From Pseudomonadota bacterium (lineage in GTDB: Bacteria; Pseudomonadota; Gammaproteobacteria; Steroidobacterales; Steroidobacteraceae), in contig JAJXYU010000328.1 in assembly GCA_021780395.1 (NCBI GenBank), positions 1 to 8,644 on the forward strand: a stretch of DNA of 8,644 bases, read 5' to 3'. Shown one piece after another: positions 1-6,274 of this stretch (positions are counted from its first letter, which is position 1; every line of letters begins with the position of its first letter). The notes below the pieces were generated by a model, which was not told the origin of the DNA, did no database searches, and saw only the letters and a program-made list of their open reading frames with translations. Position numbers and translations under genes: made by a program.

Positions 1-1463
1 ACGCGGAGCACGGCCGCTGCGTCGATTCCGGGCGCTACGACGGGATGGACTCCGCAACGGCGGTCGCTGCGATCGCCGCCGATCTGGAGCAGGCCGGGCT
101 CGGAGAGCGACGGACCATTTGGCGGCTGCGCGACTGGGGGATCTCGAGGCAACGGTACTGGGGCTGTCCGATCCCGATCGTGCAGTGCGCGGACTGCGGG
201 CCGGTGCCCGTGGCGGACCCGGACCTGCCGGTGCTGCTCCCGGAGGACCTCGTACCGGATGGCAGCGGCAACCCGCTCGCGAAGCACGAGGCGTTCCTCG
301 CGTGCCGCTGCCCACGCTGCGGTGCGCCCGCCCGCCGCGAGACCGATACGATGGACACGTTCGTCGACTCGTCGTGGTACTTCCTGCGCTACGCGTGCAA
401 CGACAACGCCGCCGCGATGGTCGATTCGCGGGTCGACTACTGGTTGCCGGTCGACCAGTACATCGGCGGGATCGAGCACGCGATCCTGCACCTGCTGTAC
501 TCGAGGTTCTGGACCCGGGTGATGCACGACATCGGGCTGGTGCCGTTCGAGGAGCCGTTCACGAACCTGTTCACGCAGGGCATGGTGCTCAACGAGGTCT
601 TCTACCGCAAGCCCGCGTCGGGGCGGATCGAGTATTTCAATCCCGCCGACGTCGAGATGCGCGTCGATCCTCACGACAAGCGGCGAACCGCGGTCCTGCG
701 CGCCGATGGGCGTGAGGTGATCTCGGGCGGCGTCGTCACGATGTCGAAGTCGAAGAACAACGGGGTCGATCCGCAGGCGCTCGTGGCGGAGTACGGTGCG
801 GATACCGCGAGGCTGTTCACGATGTTCGCCGCACCACCGGAGCAGACGCTCGAGTGGTCGGACGAAGGCGTGCAGGGCGCCTACCGCTTCCTCAAGCGGT
901 TGTGGAAGGCGGTTCACGACCATGTCCAGGCCGGGCCTGCCGGGCCGCTCGAACGGACGGGACTCGATGAGGCGCAACGGACGATCCGGCGCCTGTCCCA
1001 TCAAACGCTCGCCAAGGTCACCGACGACATCGGCCGCCGGCGCACCTTCAACACCGCGATCGCCGCAGTCATGGAGCTGATGAACGCGCTCGGGCGTTTC
1101 GAGCCCCGCACCGTGCAGGATCGTGCGGTGCTGCAGGAGGGGCTGCAGATCGCGGTCGTGTGCCTTTCGCCGATCGTCCCGCACGTCGCTCATGCGCTGT
1201 GGCGCGCATTGGGTCACGAGACCGCGATCATCGACGAGCGCTGGCCGGAAGTCGACGCCGCGGCGCTCGAGCAGTCGATGATCGAGATCGTCGTGCAGGT
1301 CAACGGCAAGCTGCGCGGCCGGGTCGCGGTGCCGTCGGGCGCCGCGACCGACGCGGTGCAGGCGGCGGCGCTCGCCGATCCCGCGGTGCGCCGGTTCGTC
1401 GGCGACGCCGCGATCCGCAAGGTCGTCGTCGTTCCGGGAAAGCTCGTGAATGTGGTCGTCTGA
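1..1463 (+). CDS. leuS: Leucyl-tRNA synthetase, C-terminal 486 residues (5' end outside window)
   Basis: This enzyme charges tRNA-Leu with leucine in the cytoplasm. The frame is open from base 3 and the start lies upstream; bacterial LeuRS is about 860 residues, so roughly the last 56% is present. In order I see the end of the editing domain (SGRYDGM), return to the catalytic core ([15 protein letters not shown]), and a zinc-knuckle insert with CADC and CRCPRC cysteines (about bases 186-320). Next come [16 protein letters not shown], the LeuRS-specific insert, the KMSKS loop written TMSKSKNNG (bases 738-764), the anticodon-binding helical domain, and the C-terminal domain with [10 protein letters not shown]. 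The zinc cysteines are absent in E. coli LeuRS but occur in others, for example Thermus. The first lysine of KMSKS is threonine here; the second, catalytic one is kept. The end overlaps lptE by 14 bases, so the two are probably co-transcribed. Identification is secure. Confidence 0.98.
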   Translation, partial: AEHGRCVDSGRYDGMDSATAVAAIAADLEQAGLGERRTIWRLRDWGISRQRYWGCPIPIVQCADCGPVPVADPDLPVLLPEDLVPDGSGNPLAKHEAFLACRCPRCGAPARRETDTMDTFVDSSWYFLRYACNDNAAAMVDSRVDYWLPVDQYIGGIEHAILHLLYSRFWTRVMHDIGLVPFEEPFTNLFTQGMVLNEVFYRKPASGRIEYFNPADVEMRVDPHDKRRTAVLRADGREVISGGVVTMSKSKNNGVDPQALVAEYGADTARLFTMFAAPPEQTLEWSDEGVQGAYRFLKRLWKAVHDHVQAGPAGPLERTGLDEAQRTIRRLSHQTLAKVTDDIGRRRTFNTAIAAVMELMNALGRFEPRTVQDRAVLQEGLQIAVVCLSPIVPHVAHALWRALGHETAIIDERWPEVDAAALEQSMIEIVVQVNGKLRGRVAVPSGAATDAVQAAALADPAVRRFVGDAAIRKVVVVPGKLVNVVV

Positions 1464-1971
1464 TCGGTCCGCCGTCCTGCGTCGGTCGGCATCGCGCTGG
1501 ACCGCGCTCGCCGCGCTCGCCGCGGTCGCCGCAGGATGCGGATTCCGACTGGCCGGCACCGCGCCGCTGCCCGCCGTGCTCGATCGTCCCCATCTGTCGT
1601 TCAGCGATCCGTATTCGGACTTCGCGCGGATGTTCGGCCAGCAGTTGCGCGACGCGGGCGCGACCCTCGAGTACAGCGACGCCACCGCGACCGCGACGGT
1701 GGACGTGAGCCGCGATTCGGTCGAGCAACGGGTGTTGTCGGTGTCCGCGCGCAACATCCCCACCGAATACCTGCTGATCTACACGGTCACTTATTCGGTC
1801 CGGCACGCGGGCAAGGAACTGCTCGCGCCGCAGACGATCAGCCTGTCGCAGGACTACAGCTTCTCGGAGCAGGCGGTGCTCGCGAAGCAGCACGAGGCGG
1901 ATCGGCTGCGCCGGCAGATGGCCCGCGAGCTCGCCGCGATCGCGATGCGGCGCATTGCGAGCTTGAAATAG
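1450..1971 (+). CDS. lptE: LPS-assembly lipoprotein LptE
   Basis: LptE is the outer-membrane lipoprotein that plugs the LptD barrel and helps deliver lipopolysaccharide to the cell surface. The 173-residue product has a basic N-terminus (RRSASR), a hydrophobic alanine/leucine stretch and a lipobox-like AAGC, with the lipidated cysteine at residue 30. It is followed by GFRLAG, the CGF(x)LxG start typical of mature LptE. The rest ([18 protein letters not shown], then a beta-rich part with RNIPTEYLL and SQDYSF, then a C-terminal amphipathic helix) fits the family in order and length. The ATG at 1450 overlaps the leuS stop by 14 bases, with a weak GGGAA about ten bases upstream, suggesting translational coupling. 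The leuS-lptE order is a known proteobacterial arrangement and supports the call. The usual third gene, holA, does not follow. Confidence 0.93.
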   Translation: MWSSDRSAVLRRSASRWTALAALAAVAAGCGFRLAGTAPLPAVLDRPHLSFSDPYSDFARMFGQQLRDAGATLEYSDATATATVDVSRDSVEQRVLSVSARNIPTEYLLIYTVTYSVRHAGKELLAPQTISLSQDYSFSEQAVLAKQHEADRLRRQMARELAAIAMRRIASLK

Positions 1972-1973
1972 GG

Positions 1974-2474
1974 ATGCCCGCGGCCGGCGCCGGTGTGCGA
2001 TCCTTCGGCGAACTCGATCCGGTCGGTCTCGCCGTGCTCCTCGCGCGCTACGGATTGCAGATCGAGCGCGTCGCGCTCGGCGAGTCGATCCCCGGCTCCT
2101 ACTGGGGTGAACCGGAGGCCGGACTGATCGGCGATCGTCTCTACGTGCGAGCGGATACGCCGGTGCATTCGGTGCTGCACGAGGCTTGCCACTACGTGTG
2201 CATGACCGCAGAGCGGCGAACCGGTCTCGACACCGACGCGGGCGGCGATTTCGCCGAGGAGAACGCGGTCTGCTATCTGCAGATCGCGCTCGCCGACCAC
2301 GTCCCGGAGGTCGGGCGGGCCCGGATGCTCCGGGACATGGACGCCTGGGGCTACACCTTCCGGCTTGGCAGCGCGTCCGCCTGGTTCACCGAGGACGCCG
2401 CCGACGCGCATCGGACGCTGGTCGATTGGGGGCTTCTCGAGCCCGGCGGTCGACCGACCTTCCGCTGCCGGTGA
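1974..2474 (+). CDS. Uncharacterised protein with HEACH zinc-peptidase-like motif
   Basis: The function is not established. The 166-residue soluble protein has no signal peptide or membrane segment. Residues 65-76 read HSVLHEACHYVC, containing an HExxH motif (His69, Glu70, His73) on what looks like a helix, the usual zinc/catalytic core of metallopeptidases. About 20 residues on, FAEENAVCYLQ (94-104) offers glutamates 95/96 that could be a third, gluzincin-type ligand; that is inference. The preceding strand (GDRLYVRADTPVHSV) resembles the edge strand found before HExxH helices. The ATG at 1974 is two bases after the lptE stop and the TGA at 2472-2474 overlaps a possible GTG start of the next gene, so it sits inside the leuS-lptE run. 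The frame stays open upstream within lptE, but that part does not look like protein. I take it as a real gene; peptidase activity is only a possibility, since small single-domain HExxH proteins can be inactive. Confidence 0.8.
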   Translation: MPAAGAGVRSFGELDPVGLAVLLARYGLQIERVALGESIPGSYWGEPEAGLIGDRLYVRADTPVHSVLHEACHYVCMTAERRTGLDTDAGGDFAEENAVCYLQIALADHVPEVGRARMLRDMDAWGYTFRLGSASAWFTEDAADAHRTLVDWGLLEPGGRPTFRCR

Positions 2475-2485
2475 GCGGCGCCGCG

Positions 2486-3391
2486 ATGGGTCCGTGGACC
2501 TGGTTGCAACGAATCGCCAGCCTCGCCGAGGCGGTCGGTTCCCGCGCGGCGTTCGCGGCGGCGAACCTGCCGGCGGTTCTCGGTGCATACACGCGTCGGC
2601 GCGACGTGCCCTACGGCCTCGATCCTCGTCAGCGCATGGACGTGTACGTGCCGGATGCGGTGCCCGCGGCGCCGCGTCCGGTGGTCGTGTTCTGGCACGG
2701 CGGTCGCTGGTCGAACGGTGACAAGCGCGATTACCGGTTCGTCGGCGCCGCGCTTGCCGGGATCGGCTGCGTCGCGGTCGTTCCGAACTACCGCCTGTAT
2801 CCGCAGGTCCGGATGGCGGGCTTCATGCAGGACGCCGCCCTCGCCGCGTCCTGGGCGGCTGCGTATGCCCGGGAATTCCACGATCCGGACCGACTCGTGC
2901 TGATGGGGCATTCGGCCGGCGCGCAGCTCGCAGCGCTGGTCGCGCTCGACGCCCGGCACTTCGCGGCCGCGGGGCGGGAACGTCCACGGATCGCCGGCGT
3001 GATCGGGTTGTCCGGTCCATACGATTTCCTGCCGCTCGTCGAAGCCGATCTCGTGGACATCTTCGGTCCGCAGGACGCGTTGCCGGCCTCGCAGGCGATC
3101 CACTTCGCGCATCCCGGCGCCCCGCCGATGCTGCTCGTCCATGGCGGCGCCGACGAGACGGTCTGGCCGAAGAATTCGCGCAACCTGGCGGCCGCGCTGC
3201 AGGCCCGCGGGGTCGACGTGACCTTGCGGATCCTGCCTGGACTGCGGCATGCCGACACGGTCGCCGCGCTCAGCCTGCCGGCGCGCGCCCGCGCGCCGGT
3301 GCTGCCGGAAATCGATCGATTCATCCGCGCGCTCGACGCGCGCGCGGAACGTCGCGAGGAATCGACGGCGCCCGCCGCGACCGAGCCCTGA
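2486..3391 (+). CDS. Alpha/beta-hydrolase, esterase/formamidase-like (BD-FAE/HSL type)
   Basis: A 301-residue cytoplasmic alpha/beta-hydrolase, probably a carboxylesterase or arylformamidase-type enzyme; the substrate is unknown. The pattern is clear: DVYVP then VVVFWHGGRW (oxyanion-hole HGGxW, residues 71-75), NYRLYP (101-106), the nucleophile elbow GHSAG (Ser143), a GLSGPYDF strand end, the acid in HGGADETV (Asp223) and a plausible catalytic His255 in LRHAD. Kynurenine formamidases and BD-FAE esterases share HGGxW and YRL in this order. Two starts are possible. The GTG at 2471 shares GTGA with the upstream stop and adds five residues. The ATG at 2486 has GGTGAG about ten bases before it and gives the cleaner N-terminus, so I use it. 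No signal peptide is evident, although residues 11-34 are alanine-rich. It is the last gene of the leuS run and converges on the next gene with only 20 bases between stops. Confidence 0.9.
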   Translation: MGPWTWLQRIASLAEAVGSRAAFAAANLPAVLGAYTRRRDVPYGLDPRQRMDVYVPDAVPAAPRPVVVFWHGGRWSNGDKRDYRFVGAALAGIGCVAVVPNYRLYPQVRMAGFMQDAALAASWAAAYAREFHDPDRLVLMGHSAGAQLAALVALDARHFAAAGRERPRIAGVIGLSGPYDFLPLVEADLVDIFGPQDALPASQAIHFAHPGAPPMLLVHGGADETVWPKNSRNLAAALQARGVDVTLRILPGLRHADTVAALSLPARARAPVLPEIDRFIRALDARAERREESTAPAATEP

Positions 3392-3408
3392 GGCGCGCGT
3401 CGAGCGCG
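3328..3408. repeat. 16-bp perfect inverted repeat with nested hairpin at convergent gene end
   Basis: Bases 3328-3343 (CGCGCTCGACGCGCGC) are the exact reverse complement of 3393-3408, with 49 bases between. Inside the loop, GTCGCG (3351-3356) pairs with CGCGAC (3376-3381). The structure spans the last codons of the hydrolase and most of the 20-base gap before the stop of the opposing dehydrogenase gene. There is no T-tract on either side, so it is not a classical intrinsic terminator. It could slow or stop transcription from both directions. GC-rich sequence makes such dyads likelier by chance. Confidence 0.5.
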
Positions 3409-3411
3409 GAG

Positions 3412-4518
3412 TCAGGCGCCGCGCGTCGGATCCGCGCCGCCGGTGACCGAATAGACGCGGCCGAACCGGTTCGCGAGGAATTTTGGCAGCGCGATCTGCT
3501 CTTGCCGCACGAGACCCGCCTGCGGCAACTCGCCGGTGGCGAGCAGGTCGAGCACGGCGCAGATGCCCGCCGCGGTGGTGATCTGGATCGCGCTGCGCAC
3601 GCGCCCGCCGACCGGCGCCGCGTAGACCTTGTTGGCGTAGGTCTCCTGGTGCAGCTGACCGTCACGCAGACCGGTCACCGTGACGAACACGATCACGACG
3701 TCCTGCAGGGTCGCCGGTATCGCGTTCTCGAGGATCTCCTTCAGCCACTCGCGACGGTCGCGCAGCCGCAGGTCGTTCAACAGGACCTTCATCAGCGCGG
3801 CGTGCCCGGGATAGCGGATCGTCCGATAGTTCAGGTTGCGCACCTTGCCGGCGAGCGTCTCGCACATCGTGCCGAGACCGCCGGAGGTGTTGAACGCCTC
3901 GTAACGGTCGCCGTCGAGGGAGAACTCCTCGAGTTCCTCGAGCGGCTGCGTCTCGCGGCGCTCGCCGTTCACGATCGCCTCGCACGGCTGACAGTACTCG
4001 TTGATCACCCCGTCCGTGCTCCAGGTGAGGTTGTAGTTCAGCGCGTTCGACGGGAATTTTGGCAGCGCGCCGACCCTCATCCGCACGTCGTGCAACTCGT
4101 CGAATCGGGACGCGAGGTCTGCGGCCACGATGGTGATGAATCCCGGTGCGAGACCACATTGCGGAATGAATGCGGTGTGCGCGCCGTTTGCGAGCTGCTT
4201 GACCGCGCGCGTGCTCGCGACGTCCTCGGTGAGGTCGAGATAATGGGCGCCGCCCGCCTTCGCGGCCTCCGCGATCGCCCGGGTCGCGTGATAGGGGGCG
4301 GCGCTCAGGACCGCGAACCGTCCGGCGACCGCGCGCTGCAGCCCGGCCGCGTCCTCGATGTCGACCGCGAGCTTGGTCACCGGTCGCGTGGTCTCGAGCC
4401 GCTCGAGCTGCGCGCTCGAACGATCCACGATCGTGACCGCGTAATCTCCCGATCCAGCCAGGTTTTCGGTGATCATCGCGCCGATCTTGCCCGCGCCCAC
4501 CACGACCACGTTCTTCAT
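3412..4518 (-). CDS. Saccharopine dehydrogenase-family oxidoreductase (lysine 6-dehydrogenase-like)
   Basis: A 368-residue NAD(P)-dependent oxidoreductase. The N-terminus MKNVVVVGAGKIG is a Rossmann fold with GxGxxG (Gly8, Gly10, Gly13) and the acidic IVDRS end of the second strand at 30-34. Further on are YLDLTED (93-99), QCGLAPGF (120-127), a signature of the family, and LPKFPSNALNYNLTWS (152-167). Related enzymes include lysine 6-dehydrogenase, which deaminates lysine at the epsilon position to piperideine-6-carboxylate, and saccharopine dehydrogenases; I favour an amino-acid catabolic role but cannot fix the substrate. The ATG at 4516-4518 is chosen because GGAG lies five bases before it; an in-frame ATG at 4614 would add 32 residues reading through the promoter region. 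It is transcribed divergently from an Lrp/AsnC regulator, the usual arrangement for a controlled catabolic gene. The peptide LPKF occurs twice (152-155, 344-347) with the same codons. Confidence 0.88.
   Translation of the reverse strand: MKNVVVVGAGKIGAMITENLAGSGDYAVTIVDRSSAQLERLETTRPVTKLAVDIEDAAGLQRAVAGRFAVLSAAPYHATRAIAEAAKAGGAHYLDLTEDVASTRAVKQLANGAHTAFIPQCGLAPGFITIVAADLASRFDELHDVRMRVGALPKFPSNALNYNLTWSTDGVINEYCQPCEAIVNGERRETQPLEELEEFSLDGDRYEAFNTSGGLGTMCETLAGKVRNLNYRTIRYPGHAALMKVLLNDLRLRDRREWLKEILENAIPATLQDVVIVFVTVTGLRDGQLHQETYANKVYAAPVGGRVRSAIQITTAAGICAVLDLLATGELPQAGLVRQEQIALPKFLANRFGRVYSVTGGADPTRGA
3477..3493. repeat. 17-bp direct repeat, copy 1 (second copy 4053-4069)
   Basis: GGAATTTTGGCAGCGCG occurs identically at 3477-3493 and 4053-4069, both inside the dehydrogenase gene and in the same reading frame. 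On the coding strand each gives the codons for A-L-P-K-F, including CCA and AAA, which look uncommon in this GC-rich setting. It may be coincidence of a repeated LPKF peptide or a trace of internal duplication. Confidence 0.5.
4053..4069. repeat. 17-bp direct repeat, copy 2 (first copy 3477-3493)
   Basis: Second identical copy, encoding residues 151-155 (ALPKF) of the dehydrogenase within the conserved LPKFPSNALNYNL region. The first copy encodes 343-347 near the C-terminus. The flanks differ, so the identity stops at the repeat ends. Confidence 0.5.
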
Positions 4519-4646
4519 GTTGTCTCCGGATTCTGAACCGCTGCTGGAATGGCGCTTATTCTTGGCCCGCACGCGGTCGATGGGTATCGTCGAATGCGCT
4601 AAAATGACGTACAATTCAGGTTAATTCGACTATCGAGTTGGTCGAA
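4519..4646. promoter_or_regulatory. Divergent control region between dehydrogenase and Lrp/AsnC genes
   Basis: This 128-base gap is the longest non-coding stretch in the window and is richer in A/T than its surroundings. For the rightward regulator gene, TAAAAT (4600-4605) and TACAAT (4610-4615) are good -10 candidates, each with only a half-matching -35 hexamer 17 bases upstream (4577-4582 and 4587-4592). For the leftward gene, TTGTAC on the minus strand (4609-4614) is a fair -35 with a weak -10 (4586-4591). The opposing promoters would thus overlap, allowing one bound regulator to affect both. The boxes were found by eye. Confidence 0.5.
4625..4646. promoter_or_regulatory. Inverted repeat TTCGAC-N10-GTCGAA, possible Lrp/AsnC operator
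   Basis: TTCGAC (4625-4630) and GTCGAA (4641-4646) form a perfect six-base inverted repeat with a ten-base spacer. The right arm touches the ATG of the Lrp/AsnC-type gene. A further GTCGAA lies at 4589-4594, about 52 bases upstream of the right arm, i.e. roughly five helical turns. Lrp-family proteins bind imperfect dyads as dimers and often repress their own gene, so an autoregulatory role is plausible. The element would also cover the ribosome-binding region. Function is inferred from position and symmetry only. Confidence 0.4.
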
Positions 4647-5075
4647 ATGTCCGATCCGATCGATGAGAAGTTGCTCGCGATGCTGCGCGAGGATGGGCGA
4701 GCGTCGATCGCCACGCTGGCACGCGCGGTTGGACGCTCGCGCACGAGCGTGCAGAGCCGCCTGCGCCGACTCGAGCGTCAGGGCGTGATCCGTGGCTATT
4801 CGGTGCGCATCGCACCCGAGCATGCGCAGGGCGCCGTGCGCGCGCACGTCTCGATCAAGGTGGGTCCGAAGGAGGCGCGCGGCGTGATCGCCGAGTTGCG
4901 CCGGATCAAGGCGGTCCGGGTGCTGCATTCGGTGAGCGGGGAGCTCGACTTGATCGCGGTCGCGGCGACCGCGAGCGTCGCGGAAATGGACGAGATCATC
5001 GATCGTATCGGCGCGATCGCCGGCGTCGAGCGCACGATCTCGTCAATCATCCTGTCGACGAAGTTCGACCGCTGA
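4647..5075 (+). CDS. Lrp/AsnC-family transcriptional regulator
   Basis: A 142-residue DNA-binding regulator. The N-terminus has the family's winged helix-turn-helix: DPIDEKLLAMLREDGR (3-18), ATLARAVGRSRTSVQSRLRRLERQGVIRGY (22-51 region). The C-terminal RAM ligand/oligomerisation domain (about 64-140) includes VRVLHSVSGELDLIAV, the region where amino-acid effectors bind in Lrp/AsnC proteins. I start at ATG 4647. A TTG at 4638 would add three residues, but the protein begins well at MSDPIDEKLL. No strong Shine-Dalgarno is seen; GAG lies about ten bases upstream. It is divergent from the dehydrogenase gene, so the simplest inference is that it controls that gene in response to the amino acid degraded, and itself through the dyad at its start codon. 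The family assignment is secure; the effector is unknown. Confidence 0.95.
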   Translation: MSDPIDEKLLAMLREDGRASIATLARAVGRSRTSVQSRLRRLERQGVIRGYSVRIAPEHAQGAVRAHVSIKVGPKEARGVIAELRRIKAVRVLHSVSGELDLIAVAATASVAEMDEIIDRIGAIAGVERTISSIILSTKFDR

Positions 5076-5090
5076 GGGCGTGCGCCGTTC

Positions 5091-5112
5091 CGGGTGGTGG
5101 CACGGTCACCCG
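5091..5112. terminator. Short dyad downstream of the regulator gene, possible terminator
   Basis: CGGGTG (5091-5096) and CACCCG (5107-5112) can form a six-pair stem with a ten-base loop, starting 15 bases after the regulator's stop. The stem may extend by two G-T wobbles. It is followed by TTCGTC, not a run of Ts, so it is at best a weak terminator. No better candidate occurs in the 95-base gap before the phosphoesterase gene. Confidence 0.3.
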
Positions 5113-5170
5113 TTCGTCATCCGGGTTTGCTAGTCTTGAGCGCTGCTCGAACGATTCCGGAGGTTCGTCG

Positions 5171-6274
5171 ATGAAGTCGCCGCTGCGTTTCGCCGCCATG
5201 CTCTTCGCATGGATCCCGTTGTCGATCGGCGCGGTGTCCGCCGCCTTCGCGGCGTCCGCCCACGGTGTGGCGCCGCCGATCCGCCACGTCTTCGTGATCG
5301 TACTCGAGAACGAGCCGTTCCACGCGACCTTCGGACCCGGTTCCGCGGCCCCCTATCTCGCCCGCACGCTGCCCCGCCGCGGCGCGCTGCTCACGCAATA
5401 CTACGGCGTCGGTCATTTCAGTCTCGACAATTACATCGCGATGGTGAGCGGCCAGGCGCCGAACCCCGACACGCAGCAGGATTGCCCGGTGTACCGGAAC
5501 TTCGTCGCGACCGGCCCGGTCGGCGCTCATGGGCAGCTGCCGGGAAGCGGCTGCGTCTACCCGGCGAACGTCAAGACGATCGCCGACCAGCTCGAAGCCG
5601 CCGGGCTCGACTGGAAAGGCTACATGGAGGACATGGGGCGCGATCCGGCGCGCGAACGGGCGACCTGCGGCCACGGAGTGCTCGGCATGCGGGATCCGAC
5701 CGAGACCGCGACGCGGACCGATGAGTACGCGGCGAAGCACGATCCGTTCGTGTATTTCCACTCGATCATCGACGATGCGGTGCGCTGCGACGCCCACGTC
5801 GTCAATCTCGACCGGCTGCGGGTGGATTTGCGCGCCGTGGCGACGACGCCGAATTTCGCGTTCATCACTCCGGATCTGTGCCACGACGGGCACAATTCCC
5901 GCTGCGCCGACGGCAAGCCGGGTGGACTCCGGGCGATCGACCGTTTCCTCAAGGTCTGGGTGCCGCGGATCACCCGCTCGGCCGCCTTCCGCAAGGATGG
6001 CCTGCTGGTGATCACGTTCGACGAAGGATCGACCGGCAAGGCGTGTTGCGGACTGCGTCGCTTGCCGGGCGGACCGGTCCCGGGCCAATTCGGACCCGGC
6101 GGCGGGCGCGTCGGCGCGGTGCTCCTGTCCCCATTCATTCACCCGGGCACCGTTTCCGCAAAGCCTTACGACCATTATGCGTTGCTGCGCAGCGTCGAAG
6201 GGTATTTCGGCTTGCCCGCGCTCGGCTATGCGGGTGCGCCCGGCGTACGCGCGTTCGGTCCGGACGTGTTCTAG
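5171..6274 (+). CDS. Secreted phosphoesterase (phospholipase C/acid phosphatase-like)
   Basis: A 367-residue exported hydrolase of the phosphoesterase family (phospholipase C/AcpA type, alkaline-phosphatase superfamily), likely cleaving phosphate esters in the periplasm or outside the cell. Residues 1-30 form a signal peptide (basic MKSPLR, hydrophobic core, cleavage near AFA-ASA). Family landmarks are VFVIVLENEPFHATFG (Glu46-Asn47, metal-binding position), GHFSLDNYIAMVSG (81-94, Ser84 a candidate nucleophile), TPDLCHDGH (233-241), VITFDEGS (280-287) and a late YDHYALLRSVE (333-343). Eight cysteines in the mature part suggest disulfides, consistent with export. The ATG at 5171 is well supported by GGAGG seven bases before it. 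A TGCTAGTCT (5128-5136) resembles an extended -10, but no -35 is obvious. It is probably monocistronic. Its TAG stop lies in CTAG, shared with the stop of the opposing gene. The exact substrate cannot be told. Confidence 0.9.
   Translation: MKSPLRFAAMLFAWIPLSIGAVSAAFAASAHGVAPPIRHVFVIVLENEPFHATFGPGSAAPYLARTLPRRGALLTQYYGVGHFSLDNYIAMVSGQAPNPDTQQDCPVYRNFVATGPVGAHGQLPGSGCVYPANVKTIADQLEAAGLDWKGYMEDMGRDPARERATCGHGVLGMRDPTETATRTDEYAAKHDPFVYFHSIIDDAVRCDAHVVNLDRLRVDLRAVATTPNFAFITPDLCHDGHNSRCADGKPGGLRAIDRFLKVWVPRITRSAAFRKDGLLVITFDEGSTGKACCGLRRLPGGPVPGQFGPGGGRVGAVLLSPFIHPGTVSAKPYDHYALLRSVEGYFGLPALGYAGAPGVRAFGPDVF

Noticed and set aside
1536..1973. Upstream extension of the HEACH protein through lptE
   Set aside because: The translated stretch is arginine-rich shadow of lptE; a start at 1974 directly after the lptE stop is simpler.
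3502..4536. A 344-codon open frame on the plus strand over the dehydrogenase gene
   Set aside because: The opposite strand has a GxGxxG Rossmann motif, GLAPGF and a Shine-Dalgarno; the plus-strand translation has no family features.
4519..4614. N-terminal extension of the dehydrogenase by 32 residues
   Set aside because: It would read through the promoter region, places residues before a Rossmann strand that normally starts the protein, and ignores the GGAG five bases before the ATG at 4518.
5117..6175. A 352-codon open frame on the minus strand opposite the phosphoesterase gene
   Set aside because: Arginine- and histidine-rich, no recognisable motif, and it lies wholly over a gene with clear family motifs, signal peptide and ribosome-binding site. 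It is the usual shadow of GC-rich coding DNA.
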